From Ophiodon elongatus (lineage: Eukaryota; Chordata; Actinopteri; Perciformes; Hexagrammidae), in contig JACSYO010001999.1 of the NCBI GenBank assembly GCA_016806645.1, positions 2,322,501-2,386,500 of the forward strand: 64,000 nt of DNA, read 5' to 3'. The notes below the pieces were generated by a model, which worked only from the letters and a program-made list of their open reading frames with translations, was not told where the DNA came from and searched no databases. How positions within the stretch are numbered: position 1 is the first letter of the stretch; each line of letters starts with the position of its first letter. The position numbers and the translations under genes are program-made. Below, piece after piece: positions 13,665 through 41,135 of this stretch.

Positions 13665-13697
<33 letters not shown>

Positions 13698-15750
13698 TTT
13701 AGCTCCCTCTTGTTACCAAGCGGAGTCATTACAGACCACATGAACCCCCCTAACCTCAGTGACCCACTCACCTTATTGTCTCCCTGCCTCTCCAGGTGGA
13801 CACCCACATCCACGCTGCCGCCTGCATGAACCAGAAGCACCTGCTGCGCTTCATCAAGAGGTCGTACCGCGTGGACGCCAACCGCGTCGTGCAAAAGCTC
13901 AACGGGAAGGAGGTCACCATGAAGGAGCTCTTCGAGTCCCTTCACCTGCACCCTTATGACCTCACTGTGGACTCCCTGGATGTGCACGCTGTAGGTTACA
14001 CACTCGTTGGAACATTGGCGGCGTCAACCCTCCGTGATCTAAACCGCTTTTCTCGTTGTTTCTCTGAAGGGAAGACAAACCTTCCAGCGTTTCGATAAGT
14101 TCAACGCCAAGTACAACCCTGTCGGAGCCAGTGAGCTGCGTGACCTGTACATGAAGACGGAGAACCACATCGGTGGAGAGTACTTCGCCACCATCATCAA
14201 GGTCAGCTTCGATAAGAAAAGAGTGTATGGAGAAGCGTCACGTTGATGAAAATAGGTTTTAATAATGAAATAATCTATATTTTTGTCCGTTTTACCTTTG
14301 TGTAAACCAGGAAGTAGCCAGTGACTTGGAGGACGCCAAGTACCAGTATGCTGAGCCTCGCCTGTCCATCTACGGCTGCAACCCCACCGAGTGGAACAAG
14401 CTCGCCAGCTGGTTCGTCAAGAACAGAGTCTTCTCCCCACACCTCAAATGGATGATTCAAATACCCAGAATCTAGTAAGTTTTCATATCTTGATTCTTTC
14501 TTTTATGCAGTTTGGCACAACCGTGACCGATGGAGAATAATGAATCCTCGTGGATAAATCACAGATTCTAATTTGCCATGGATATGATATTAAAGAAAAA
14601 TTAAAAGGTGTGCAAGATGACTAAAATTCATATTTAAATGTTTTTGTTTTCCCCCCTCTTCTATCTTAGCGACATCTTCAGAGGCAGGGACTTTGTGCCC
14701 CACTTTGGCAAGATGCTGGAGAACATTTTCCTTCCCGTGTTCGAGGCCACCATCAACCCCCAGTCCAACCAAGACCTCAGCATCTTCCTCCAGCATGTGA
14801 GTCGGACCAAGTCACAACTAGAAAGGTGCACTCGGTAGAGTGCAGATAGGGCACGTCGCACAATCTTGCAAAAAAAACAAACAAATAAAAGAGCAATGGC
14901 AGTATGAAACAGCTATTAAAAGGAATTTTTGAGAAAGCAGGAGTCACCTCAACCACGAGAGGTCCTTTGAGCATGCAGCCATAACTGGACACCAACAATA
15001 TAATGCAGTTTGCTGCAGCGGAATGCGAGATTAGCCGTGGACAGACACAGAGGTCCGCACTCACTCACTCACTCACACACGCAACCGATCCCATGATTGC
15101 ATTCGTAGGTAACTGGGATAATCATAACAGCTCAGACGCAACAAGAGAACAAATGGTATCTGTTAGCCGTATAATCGACCTTTTTGCCACCCGGTGTGCA
15201 GGTGACAGGTTTCGACAGCGTGGACGATGAGTCCAAGCACAGTGGTCACATGTTCAGCACTAAGAGCCCCAAACCAGAGGAGTGGGACATCGCCAAAAAC
15301 CCCTCCTACACCTACTACATCTACTACATGTACGCCAACATCGCTGTGCTCAACCAGCTCCGCAGGTCAGTAACTTTTGTCTCCGTACACACACAGTTTT
15401 GTCTTTTTTTTTTTTGTGTGTGTGAGCTAGTAATGATTATTCAACGTATTCAGATTCCTGCCATTTTGTGCATTTTTGTGCTTTTATGCTTTCCCCTCGT
15501 TGTTTTATGTCTCATCTTCTCCTCAGTGAGTGCATACCACTATAACACTTGTTTATTGTCTGCTTTCCAGGGAGAGGGGCATGAACACGTTCACATTCAG
15601 GCCTCACTGCGGCGAGGCCGGCGCCATCACCCATCTGCTGGCTGCCTTCATGACCGCGGACAACATCTCTCACGGCCTCAACCTCAAGAAGGTCGGTCCT
15701 CAGCCCTCTGCTCGCTTACTGGGAATAAGCACTTCAATTCAGCAGCACTT

Positions 15751-15812
<62 letters not shown>

Positions 15813-17864
15813 TTGGGCTCCGGTTCTAGGCTTCCGCTCTGTAAAGGACCCACAAGGTTTCAAGGTGTTGGACTGTACTATAGCCTGCAGGAGAGCTACG
15901 GCGCAATTCTTTTTTTTCCCATTCAAAATGTGTTTATTAATTTGTTGTAAATGTTCCATGAAAACAAAAGGAAGACAAAAATGACATGGAAGCACAGCCG
16001 GCGAAATACATTTTTAAATGTGACGATAACAAATTCAAAATTAAATATGAAATGAAATAAAGAAAAAACAAAATTAAAAACACATCTCTGCATATACAAT
16101 ATCCCCCGTTCTCTACAGGCACACCTCAGTTGTGGTGATAGTGTGGCAACTTACTTCAAACAAAAAATGGCAGATACATTCACAAGAATATATTCTAGAA
16201 AAGCCGAGGAAGTCGATTATATTGTTCTGGATTTTCCACTGGGCATTTTCACCGTGTTGTTGTCATTAGTGAAAAATAGACTTACTGGTGACTTTATTGT
16301 ATTGTTTCAATAATCTTCCAACCCATCATCTGTAAACTCTACACCCCAGTTCCCTCTCCAATTTCTGCCCTGGCTCCCACATACAAAATAGTACACAGAA
16401 GGCATTAAATCCAATACTTAAAAAGATTTTTTTTTTCTTGATATAATTTTTTTTCTTTGAAAGTACCAAAAGATGTGTTTTCTGGATATATCTTATTTTC
16501 CTACATATGATTAAAGGGCTTAAAGACCCCACTCTCAAACTGGTCCCAGAGGTGAGACGATATCCTTTTAGGGCCCAATGTTTGAAATTAGGTTACGGCA
16601 ACAACCTTTAACTGTCTGATTTCAGGTTTTCTAAAAAGAGCGAGTTTGAAAGGGGATATCTGCATTAATGCACATTTGATCATTTTGCTTGCTTTATCTT
16701 AAAAAAAAAAAAGTTTTACAAAAAGCCAGGCTGTGTCAAATAATGTCACAAGTTGACTTGTGCCTGATCATATCTATCCATCTCCCCCTCCCCCACAGAG
16801 TCCTGTGCTGCAGTACCTGTACTTCCTGACCCAGCTCCCCATCGCCATGTCCCCTCTCAGCAACAACAGCCTGTTCCTGGAGTACGCCAAGAACCCGCTG
16901 CTGGAGTTCCACAAGAAAGGCCTGATGGTCTCTCTGTCCACCGACGACCCCATGCAGTTCCACTACACCAAGGTCAGAGCACATAGGAAGAGGGGGGGGG
17001 GCGCAGACAATGGCGCCTGCTGTGTATGACGAGCATTGTAGCACGTCTACAGACGTATGCGTTTTAGTTTTTTGTGTTCTGATTGTACGGAAAAAGTCAT
17101 TTGCAGCGCACTCAAACGGAAAAGGAAACGGATTGGAACAATTAAAATGAGCATGCATTGTAAGCATTACGCCACGTAGAATACGCTGATCGTGGTTTGA
17201 CAATGTGAGCTGCGTCGACGTGTTGGTAATTGCCGTCTTGCACAGTTCATAGGGTTTGTATGTGCTTAAGCTGTGCCTCTACGATCCAAAAATATTAAAG
17301 TGTAAATCTGGGCCTTTACGTCCACAGGAACCCCTGATGGAAGAGTACGCCATTGCGGCCCAGGTCTTCAAGCTCAGCACCTGCGACATGTGTGAGATCT
17401 CCAGGAACAGTGTTCTGCAGAGCGCATTGTCTGATGAGGTAACACGCCCGATGGTGACACGCATTAAATGTTTTTTTCTTTTATATAACACATTTAACAA
17501 ATACATTTAAGACGCGTCTTTTTCTTTTTATATTGGCAAACGTTGTCGGTGGGAAATAGTACTTGAAGACTGTGTTCCTGCACTTCAGATCTTCGGTTTG
17601 GGCTGCTCTGGAACCGAAGGGACTTGAGCATCGAGTTCCATAAAGAGGCGATTTTATGCTCGGACCCAAAAAACATTGCTTGTGGTTTTTTCTTCTTCTG
17701 CGTTCCAGGAGAAGATCCACTTCCTGGGTAAGGACTACCTCAAGGAGGGCCCAGAGGGCAACGACATCCGCAAGACCAACGTGGCCCAGATCCGCATGGC
17801 GTATCGCTACGAGACCCTGTGCTACGAGCTCAACCTCATCAAGGAGGGCGTGAAGTCTGATTGA
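7043..17864 (+). CDS. ampd1: AMP deaminase 1 (muscle isoform), 16 coding exons, complete
   Basis: Hydrolyses AMP to IMP and ammonia in the purine nucleotide cycle of skeletal muscle cytosol. Exons: 7043-7064, 9357-9365 (microexon), 10193-10358, 10511-10661, 12183-12348, 12447-12666, 13044-13173, 13796-13990, 14070-14201, 14311-14474, 14670-14796, 15202-15365, 15571-15691, 16799-16972, 17328-17438, 17709-17864; all phases agree, giving 735 aa (732 without the microexon; human isoforms are about 750-780). The N-terminus DDTMRAFAEQVFASE and the C-terminus YRYETLCYELNLIKEG identify AMPD1 rather than AMPD2 or AMPD3. Metal-binding DTHIH is at 290-294, FRPHCGEAG near 559-567, SPLSNNSLF near 607-615, and the deaminase signature SLSTDDP at 634-640. 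The catalytic part is complete with no frameshift. The start ATG has A at -3. Four donors carry GTC instead of GTA/GTG (after exons 9, 12, 13 and 14). The gene lies upstream of dennd2c on the same strand, as in human. Confidence -1.
9357..9365 (+). CDS. ampd1: Predicted 9-nt microexon 2 of ampd1
   Basis: Nine bases (GTCACCAGA) sit between a pyrimidine-rich tract ending CAATCAG and a near-perfect donor GTAAGTATGG. Exon 1 ends in phase 1 and exon 3 starts in phase 1. Inserting 9 nt keeps the frame and changes MPKVLVP-ETDD to MPKVLVP-GHQK-TDD. Mammalian AMPD1 has a 12-nt exon 2 at the same place that is alternatively spliced, and human AMPD1 has 16 exons, the number obtained here only if this one is counted. 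Transcript evidence was not available. Confidence -1.
13604..13696 (+). repeat. (TG)n microsatellite, ampd1 intron 7
   Basis: About 93 bp of TG with three interruptions (GCGTCTG, GGGGG). It lies about 100 bp upstream of the exon 8 acceptor at 13796. Confidence -1.
14950..15100 (+). repeat. Dispersed repeat copy A, ampd1 intron 11
   Basis: Shares an ordered series of blocks with 40215-40350: CCACGAGAGGTC, GAGCATGCAGCCAT, GGACACC/GGGCACC, AGCCGTGGACAGAC, then (CACT)n and CACACACGCA. The two copies differ by substitutions and small gaps, so this is an interspersed family and not a recent duplication. Class unknown. Confidence -1.
15753..15810 (+). repeat. (AC)n microsatellite, ampd1 intron 13
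   Basis: A pure run of 29 AC units starting about 60 bp after the exon 13 donor at 15692. That donor is GTCGGT, a weak match to the consensus. Confidence -1.
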
Positions 17865-18052
17865 ACACTCTCAAACCACAGCAACTCTTCAAACAATTAA
17901 ATCTTAAGGAAACCGACCGTCTAACTCACCGGTATTCTCTCCTTTGGAGGGGGAAACCTTTTTGTTCTTCACCGTATGACATGTGCACACTTGTACATCA
18001 CAGCGTGTGTTTACCATGTGCATTAAAAACATCATGTGGCAGAACGGAAGGG

Positions 18053-18058
18053 AATAAA
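18053..18058 (+). terminator. ampd1: ampd1 polyadenylation signal
   Basis: AATAAA about 190 bp after the ampd1 stop codon (17862-17864), followed within 20-35 bp by the TG-rich GTGTGTTTGTGTGC. The hexamer and downstream element together look like a normal cleavage site. Confidence -1.
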
Positions 18059-18080
18059 ATGTGAAACTACAAGTGTGTTT

Positions 18081-21000
18081 GTGTGCTAATTGCTCCACTG
18101 ATGCGTTTCATAAGTCGATCGGAGTTGCATTGCAACATTATGTACTTAACAGCCGGATGTCGTGTGACTTGGCAGAACTCCTGCCGCCTTCAGACGTTCC
18201 TCAATGAGCTCTGACCTGTGAGCGGCAAATGAGACATGTGAATTTCACTCCATGTTTTCTTTTCCACTGCGTATCAAAAGTAGTTTTCCGATGGCTGTCG
18301 TTTCCTTTGGAAGGAATCTGGGAAAATACGCATCGGCCATGGAGTTATATTAGTTTGAGATAAGTTGCATAATGCCCCACTTTTAGCAGGAGTCATTGGC
18401 CGAGCCTCCTTGATGTCTGCCATTTATCTGAGCTGGATTGAGTTCACAATATACCTTGTTGAATGAAGTCTGAGATTTCTTTGAAGGAAAAATTTAAATA
18501 AAACACAGGGGAGTTCAAGAGTAATATTCCATTTAGCTCATATTTTTGTGGTCCATCATGGCATGTGCTCTGAGTCTGCTCCACTGTACGGATTCTTGGA
18601 GTGAGTTTCAAAATGCTGGTAGCATCTGCTCCAACATGGACGTTCACTAGACTTTGACACTTATACGGGATGTCCATCGCTTTCCCGCACCGAGACGTCA
18701 CATCTCGGTGCTTTACAAACGAAAGAAATATGTCCCAGTTGGTCGTTAACTCGTGGAGTCGTGCAGGTGCGGCTCCGAACCGAGCGCCCATATTTCCCAG
18801 GAGACTTGAAGACAACGGCATTTATTCATCGCTGACAGCTGCAGCGGTTGATGTGATGACGTCGTCCCCGTTGGATCGGGAGGATTCAACCAAACTTTCT
18901 CGCAGACAGAGCTGCGTCAAGCTCCACAGAAACACCCAGAGCAGAGCCGGAAGTCAAATGGCTTTCCTAGAAAATCAGTGTACCTAAGTTATACGTTACA
19001 CACATTTACTGTGTATATATATATATTAAATGAGCCTACGATGAATTGTGAATATGTAGCTGAAAAATAAAATAGACATTTACTTTTATTGCCTCCTGAC
19101 AAAAAAAAAAACTTGTCCAACAACTGATGTCCACTTCCTCCAACAGTGTGGATTTACCATGACTTGGTACATAGCCTGTAGCAGCTACTATGAAAGGCCT
19201 TATCCTGTATTGATAGTGAAGCAGCAGATGGGAATTCACACATGTTTTTCTGTTATTATTCGTGTCTTAATAATGACTCTAAACCAGACAAAAGCACAGC
19301 TCCATCTCCAGTTTTTAATGAAAAGACATTTGCCTTCAAATCCATAACTAACACTGACATTATATATAAAAATGTAGCTGCTTAACGTGAAGACAAAACC
19401 CACATTGTGTAATTTAAACTTAAATAGTTGCGGGAAAACATTTTAACAGGTTTTGCGAGTGAGGATTTTATTTTATTTTTGAAGTCTGAACCGGAAGTCC
19501 TGTATCTTCTGTCCGACTTGACACTGTCTGTCCCGAGAAGGAGGACGAGGAGCTCTGCTGTACTTTCCTCTAGTCAATGGACTCTCTCTCTTTGTTGCTG
19601 TGTGTGTAGTTATTGGTACAGCGGACGCGGTCCATGGCTCTTAGGAGTTTATTTTCTGAGAGGCTACCAACAACTGGACGTGGACCCTAAACACCTGGAC
19701 CTACTCAGACCGATAACCTCTCCGGGGTTGAACCCCGCGAGCGAGCGGAGTCGGATTTGATTTTTGTTTTTCATTTGTACCGAAAGGAAAATGAGGAAAG
19801 CACGAGAGAGTTTTGCTCAGATGTTTAAACTATGAAGGGGTGAGTTACGAGACAGGCTCCGTCAGTTATCGCTTCTCCCCAATGTGACGGCATGGGGGTC
19901 GGTTACTAATATCTTATCACGCAGCTCCTCGTCGGTGTCTTTTCTCGTCAAGTCAAGTTAAGTGAGTTCACGTCGGAGTGTTTTGCTCCATTCAGTGACC
20001 CAGTTACATGGTTCCTGTCCCGACACTTGTGGACAGTCAGCTCCGCTCGCGTTACACTTTTAAGTCACTAAGTTTTTCCTCCTCACAGTGGGACGTCGTC
20101 GTTTTATTTAACGCTACATTTAGGCGTCAGACATGTTTCTGTATCGATAAGTGGCTCGTTTCGGCGTCGCCTCCCAATAATTAAACGGTGCCTTTTTTCC
20201 CTCCTCCTCCTGCTCCTCCTCCAGGACAACGGGACACGTTTAACCTGGAGACTGTCGGTGGGAACCAGCGAGCTGCTTTGAGCTTATTTGGCATTTTGTT
20301 GAGGCCGAATTGCAGGATATGGATCCTGAAGAGTCAGGGGAGCGATTGAGTTTCAATTCTATGAAACGAGACTCTGCAATAAAGGAAGAAAACATTTTAA
20401 AATGTCTCTAGTTTTTGAAGGGAGTCTGGTTTTACACCAGAAACTGAGGCAACTAATTCAGGTCATTCATTGAAACCTCAATGCAGACAGTAAAGCTCCT
20501 GTATGGAAATCCTCTGCAGGAGTTGTAAAATTTATGGAAAAACAGTGAAGTTAATGAGTAACTGACAGAGCTGTTCCACTAGTCCCCTCAGAGAAAAGGA
20601 AGACTGCTGAATTATAGATTTGCATTAATTTTGTGTCAAAGCTCTTCAGTTTGATGACGTTTTCTTGATCGCATAGCTGTCTTGGTTTGAGTTCATGAGA
20701 TGATTTGGATCCGTCTTCAGCACAGTGGTGTCAACAACAACAACGAATGATGGAACTTGTCACGTTGTCAAATGGCCTGTCAGTCTTTCACCAGAGCTCT
20801 CACAATGAATGTGTAGTCGCACACAAGCTGTTCTGGTGGCCGGTGATGGATCAGTCACTTTAATCTGTGGCATGTCCTTTTTTTAAGCTGGCATTTAGTA
20901 AAAACCCACGTTTTTTTTCTTTCTCTCTTTCCTTTTTGATTATAGCTTCAACTGTCACTGTTGAGGAGGGTGAACCACAGCCGCACAATAGCTCGCATCC

Positions 21001-22686
21001 AACATGTTGTGTCACGCCGCACTTGTGTGGGAGTTTTGTAGCAGCTTTTGAAGGTGCAATTAGGTTTTTGATTTGGCTGCCAAGTGATGACAGGATTCTT
21101 TGGCTTCGTGGGTCCCCTTGTCTGGTTTTCTTGTTGATGAGTCAGTGAGTTTCACTCAGAAAATACAAGGATACCTTTTCTTTAAATAGCTGTCAGTGAA
21201 GTTCATTTTGACCCCTCCAGCTATGTTGCTTGATACCACGACACCTCATGGCATGCCTCCCTGGCAATGTCAACGTTTGCTTTTTGAACTGTCAGCCGTG
21301 GGAAAGGGGAAGCTGAAAACTTCAGACTTGTTGGCAAAATGTGACACTACTGGCTTATTTCTGCATCTACCGCGTCTCAGAGACGATGTCCGATCACCAT
21401 CACGGGGTTTGAATAGAGACGATCCAAACACAGCTTGGGATCAGTGGCTTTCCGACTGGGTGCAAATCTCCCTGCACCGTCATTGTGGACAGTCGGCCCC
21501 CGATCCATTCATCATGCAGCTCAGGAAGTTCAACTCATGCTTTTCCTGTGCATGACAAACAGACAAATAATGCAAGTGGGTCAGCTTTTTGGGGCGACGC
21601 ATTGTCACGGTGCGGTCTGGTAATGATCGAGCAGCATTCCACTGCACGCGTATACATTTGATTTAGGTCAGAGCAAACAAAAGGCGTCACTCGCAGAAAT
21701 GACTGACCGACTGTCTCCAGTTAAATTTATTCCCGACCCCCACCCCCTCCACCCCCAGCCCCCTCTCTGCAGGAATGCAGCTCCATAGAGTTATTATGAT
21801 CGCGAGCTGTGCAGTGGAATTTTACCCTGTCTCCCCTTCTCCACGTTCCCTCAGCCTCGGCCCTAATGTGCAACGTGTCCAAATGGTTCGGTTCCAGCGA
21901 GCTGGGGGCTGCGGTACGAGAGCGTACAGTGACCGCATTGATGTCGACTCAGGGAATATCAGTACGGGTGGGTGACGCTGCGGATCTTTACACCAACCTA
22001 GTGTTTGTTAGGACCATGGAGAATAGCTCCATACACATTCTAATCCTCGCACAAGGGCATCCGTTAATCAGGGTCCCGTGTAGTTTTCATCTGGCGTCTG
22101 ATGAATAGCTAAACCATTTGAGAAGCTTTTATTCCACTGGGTTGATAGGTGTGGTTCTTCATCAGTCACATCATTGTCACGGGCTCCTCATGTATGCCTT
22201 GAGAAATCGTGTGTTGTCTTGCCTTCCAAAGCTCTTTGAAATCACCTAAAATGCGCAAAATTCTTCCCCTTGAAAGACAGCTTTGCAAGAACACCAAATT
22301 TGATTCAAAGCCTTGCTCGATCATTGGCATGTTCCGTGTTTGGCCAGCTCTGCGGTTGAGGGTGACAGTGACGGAGAAGAAAGAATTGCCCAGATGCCGG
22401 AGGAGGGTGTTGGGGGCGGTTCAGGACACGGACATGCAGCAGCAGAAATCTGCGTTCCGGTCACCGTCTTTCCTCATTCTGGCTGGATTTATTTTTGGAA
22501 ACCGACCCTGACAGGAGCCTGTCCTTCCTGAACTTCTTGTAGACCGCTTCAGATGTGTGCCATTTTAAAAGCATCTGTGCCCTCCTGTGTTGCCTCAGTA
22601 TCCCTTTGACCCTTCGGTGTGCTGCCCGGGCTTGTTTTTAAGTGCATTGATTGATGGGTAATGTTTGTGTCTGATCTTCTTTTTAG
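18081..22686. other. Spacer between ampd1 and dennd2c; probable dennd2c promoter and 5' noncoding exons
   Basis: No coding exon is supported. A GC-richer stretch at about 19480-19840 ends in a good donor (AAGGG|GTGAGTTAC, exon end 19839) and is the best candidate for a first noncoding dennd2c exon. A strong acceptor (CTCCTCCTCCAG) at 20224 opens another possible exon, which carries a 30-codon ATG frame at about 20320-20412. A 9-bp perfect hairpin (GCACCGAGA / TCTCGGTGC, 7-nt loop) lies at 18687-18711. The rest appears to be unremarkable AT-rich DNA. Confidence -1.
19480..19839 (+). promoter_or_regulatory. dennd2c: Candidate dennd2c promoter and first noncoding exon
   Basis: CpG-containing sequence (TTGTCCGACTTG, CCCGAGAAGG, GGACGCGGTCC) ending in the donor GTGAGTTACG at 19840. 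It is placed 3 kb before the first coding exon on the same strand. There is no TATA box. This is inferred from composition and one splice site only. Confidence -1.
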
Positions 22687-22897
22687 GTTGTTTACAAGAG
22701 GAGACAAGGGGGGGGAAGTGACACTCCGCTAGCACAATAAGAAGCACAAAGACATAAAGGATCAGTCGCAACCCCAAACCTTGCGGCGCTCCTGCTTTTA
22801 CTTATCGTTTCTGGATTTAATTGGGAACAGATTCCTTGGCTTCGCCTATCTGTCTTTTCGAGGAAATCCCTGATGCATTCTCTTGCCCCCTCTCAAC
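22687..22897 (+). other. dennd2c: Probable 5' untranslated part of the first dennd2c coding exon
   Basis: The acceptor GATCTTCTTTTTAG ends at 22686. From there to the ATG at 22898 there is no closer in-frame start that gives the conserved N-terminus. An upstream ATG at 22873 opens a different frame that stops within about 25 codons and would be a small upstream frame overlapping the true start. Confidence -1.
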
Positions 22898-38463
<15,566 letters not shown>

Positions 38464-39210
38464 AAACAGACCAACACCGTGTGACTTTTAAATGAAAGAC
38501 TCTGTAATCGCAAGCAGAAACACTTGTTGGTGCCGTGGCTTGCTGAGGAATCAAATGTGCGCACTTTTTAATCGGACGAAAACTGGAAAGGCCACGTCTC
38601 TTCTAGATCGGTCTCATGAAACCTTGAGCACGAGGCCCTGTGACTTTGGAGAAAGTACAAAAAAACATTCCAGCTACTAAACCTCCGTTATCAGCCTGAA
38701 CATGCGGGGTCGTAACTACTTACTTTTTTCCCCTCTTTGTGTAGACGGGCTGAATCTATGGGAGAAAACATTTTACAGTAACTGTTCAATTTCAATCTTG
38801 TTAAGTACTTTACAACTATAAACTGATCCGTACGGTTCCAGCCTGATGCCCGTCTTTATACGTTTGAATGTAATTATGGCCTACGTTGCATTCCCTTCCG
38901 CACAAACTGTTCACAAACCTTTTTGTTTACTATGTTTTTCGTGGGTTTCCATTTCAGATCAAGTTTGTTCACTCTGATCAGAACATTTCACGGTGATAAG
39001 ACTCCAGGTCAAACCTCGTCAATCAAAATGAGTATTAACATTTACACACAGAAATTAGGTCTGGTTTTTTTTTTTTTTCTGTCCTCAAACGTTCTCCTTT
39101 TTAACTGGAGTTGTAAATATGTTTTTTTATTTTTTATTTTGCACAATGTTGAGAATCAGTGTACAGTATTTGGAATATTTTTGTATAAAAGCATGATGTG
39201 TCCATAAAGG

Positions 39211-39216
39211 AATAAA
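39211..39216 (+). terminator. dennd2c: dennd2c polyadenylation signal
   Basis: AATAAA about 750 bp after the stop codon at 38461-38463. The intervening 3' untranslated region is AT-rich with T-runs. A weaker ATTAAA at about 39263 could act as an alternative site. Confidence -1.
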
Positions 39217-40214
39217 TGGGTTCCCAAGGACAGCATTTAATGAGTGACTATGCTGCTTTCCATTAAAATGCTTTGAAAAGTGACCCTCGTGACTCTAAAC
39301 ACAGTGTAGGAGGCCACACATACGGTGGCCCTGAGCTCAACAACTGCACGTTAGGAAGCTGCAAATAGATGAAACGCAAGCAGATTGAAAAAAATATCTT
39401 CACAAAGACGACGGGAAATGTTTCCAGGTAACAAGCAGGTATCCACCCCCCCGCCAGGGGAAGTGCATGAAGCTGGCCTGATGGCGGAGCACGGAGACCG
39501 TGGACAAGTCCGGAAGCCTCGGTTCTGAAGACGGCAGGGAAGATGTTGAGTCCTTCATCCTCCCGCCGGCTTCAAAGCCGGTGGCCGGGGACGGTGTCAG
39601 CGGAGCTCCAAAACCCGAAGGCCAGAATGAGCCTGCACGAGGCCTGCGGGGGAGCGGCTGCAAAGCAGAGTGCTGCGTGGCCTGAAGCATGACTTATTAC
39701 ATACTATACTATGATCCTTTTCCTTCAGCTGGAGCTGTGTAACTCTCCGGGCTCGCTGACTCGACAACTGTACACTTACTGAGATGCCTAGTCGAGGACG
39801 AGGCCAGGGACCATAAAACACACATTCCCAACCTACTTGAAGTAACAATGTCCTCTCAGCAGGGCTAGTAGAGCCTCAGACGTCTCCACAGGCCTCAGAC
39901 TCACTGACTGTTGAGCCGATGTGACCTGCAGCATTTGCATCCTGACCGCTGATAAGGAATGCTGATATACTCATTCACAACATTGCAACAATTGCTTACA
40001 CAAGATTACTTCTTACAATTGTAACATAGCGTAGAAATGACCTTTATTGGGCATTTTTTTTTTCATCCAATTTAAATACTACTCGAAATGCGGCCACTTT
40101 CTTAATGTGCTCGCACACCTGTGAGCACATTCTGTGCGTCACTTGTATTGCTGTTGCTTTTATTTTCCTTAACTTCAAGATGTAAAACCTCCAGCCGAAG
40201 ACACTGACTGACAC

Positions 40215-40350
40215 TGCAGCCACGAGAGGTCTCTGAGCATGCAGCCATGGCTGGGCACCCAGATGGAACGCAAGATAAGCCGTGGACAGACGCAGAGATG
40301 TACACTCACTCACTAATAGACACACATACGCACACAATGGACCGATCGCG
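40215..40350 (+). repeat. Dispersed repeat copy B
   Basis: Partner of 14950-15100: CCACGAGAGGTCTC, GAGCATGCAGCCATGGC, AGCCGTGGACAGACGCAGAG, then CACTCACTCAC. The GC-rich sequence after it (to about 40750) may be more of the same element, but the intronic copy does not cover that part. Confidence -1.
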
Positions 40351-40839
40351 TGATCCTCCTGGCAGAGGTGACGGCGCTTTACTGGCTAAACCGTCCTCGA
40401 GGCCCACAAACATCTGGTCAGTGAGTCGGATGGGGTCGTGCTTTGCCTCCCTTTCCCCGCTCGACCCGAAAGAAGGCCTTAAGTTCATGGGAGCAGAGGA
40501 GGGATTTTGTCTGGTGGGATGGCCCCACTGCGCTCACCGCGAAGCAGCAAGCGGCCACCAACCGGGTGGTTAGTTCAGAAGCTCTCAGTGCAAGCCACAA
40601 AGCTCTCTTGGAACGACAACGCCTTCAGAGGTGAGCGCTCCATAGACCCAAAGGATCGCTTCACCCGGGCCTCGAGAGCCAAAGGCAGCTTCCACTGCAG
40701 GGCGGTGTCTACAGTCTCCTGACCCGCTGCGAGAATGTTCCTTTGTCCGACGTCCATTTCCTATTAAATGCTGCCCTGAGATGAACTGGTTTCTTGTTTA
40801 TTTTACAATTAGCTCTCTCATCACGTGAGGCCGAGCTGC

Positions 40840-41135
40840 ACAGTGGTGTAGTGGCTAGCGCTGTCACCTCACAGCGGGTTCGATTCCCGGACGGTCCTTC
40901 CGTGTGGAGTTTGCATGTTCTCCCCGTGGCACAGCGGGTTCCCTCCGGCTTCCTCCCACAGCCCAAAGACATGCAGCTCAGGTTAATTGGACTCTAAATT
41001 GCCCGTAGGTGTGAATGTGAGCGTAAGTAGTTGTCTGTCTCTATATGTGCCCTGTGATGAGCTGGCGACCTGTCCAGGGTGAACCCTGCCTTCACCCAAT
41101 CAGTCAGCTGGGACCGGGTCCAGGGCCCCAAGAGG
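40840..41135 (+). repeat. tRNA-derived SINE-like element
   Basis: The head has an RNA polymerase III A box (TGGTGTAGTGGC, about 40844) and a B box (GGGTTCGATTCCCGG, 40876-40890) at normal spacing. It continues into the conserved body GTGTGGAGTTTGCATGTTCT, CTTCCTCCCACAGCCCAAAG, ACATGCAG and GGCGACCTGTCCAGGGTGAA. This combination is a widespread teleost retroposon. It does not fold as a complete tRNA, so it is not called a tRNA gene. Confidence -1.

Noticed and set aside
15184..15984. A 266-codon frame over ampd1 exons 12-13
   Set aside because: It is exon 12 read through into intron and an (AC)n tract; the spliced model keeps phase and family identity.
7043..17864. Call as ampd3 or ampd2
   Set aside because: The N-terminal DDTMRAFAEQVFASE, NPSYTYYIYYMYANI and the C-terminal CYELNLIKEG fit AMPD1, and the neighbour is dennd2c as in human 1p13.
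22883..22897. Earlier TTG start for dennd2c
   Set aside because: Not an ATG; the ATG at 22898 has A at -3 and starts the same frame.
40844..40890. A possible tRNA gene (A and B boxes present)
   Set aside because: No acceptor stem or anticodon arm forms, and the sequence continues into a known type of SINE body.
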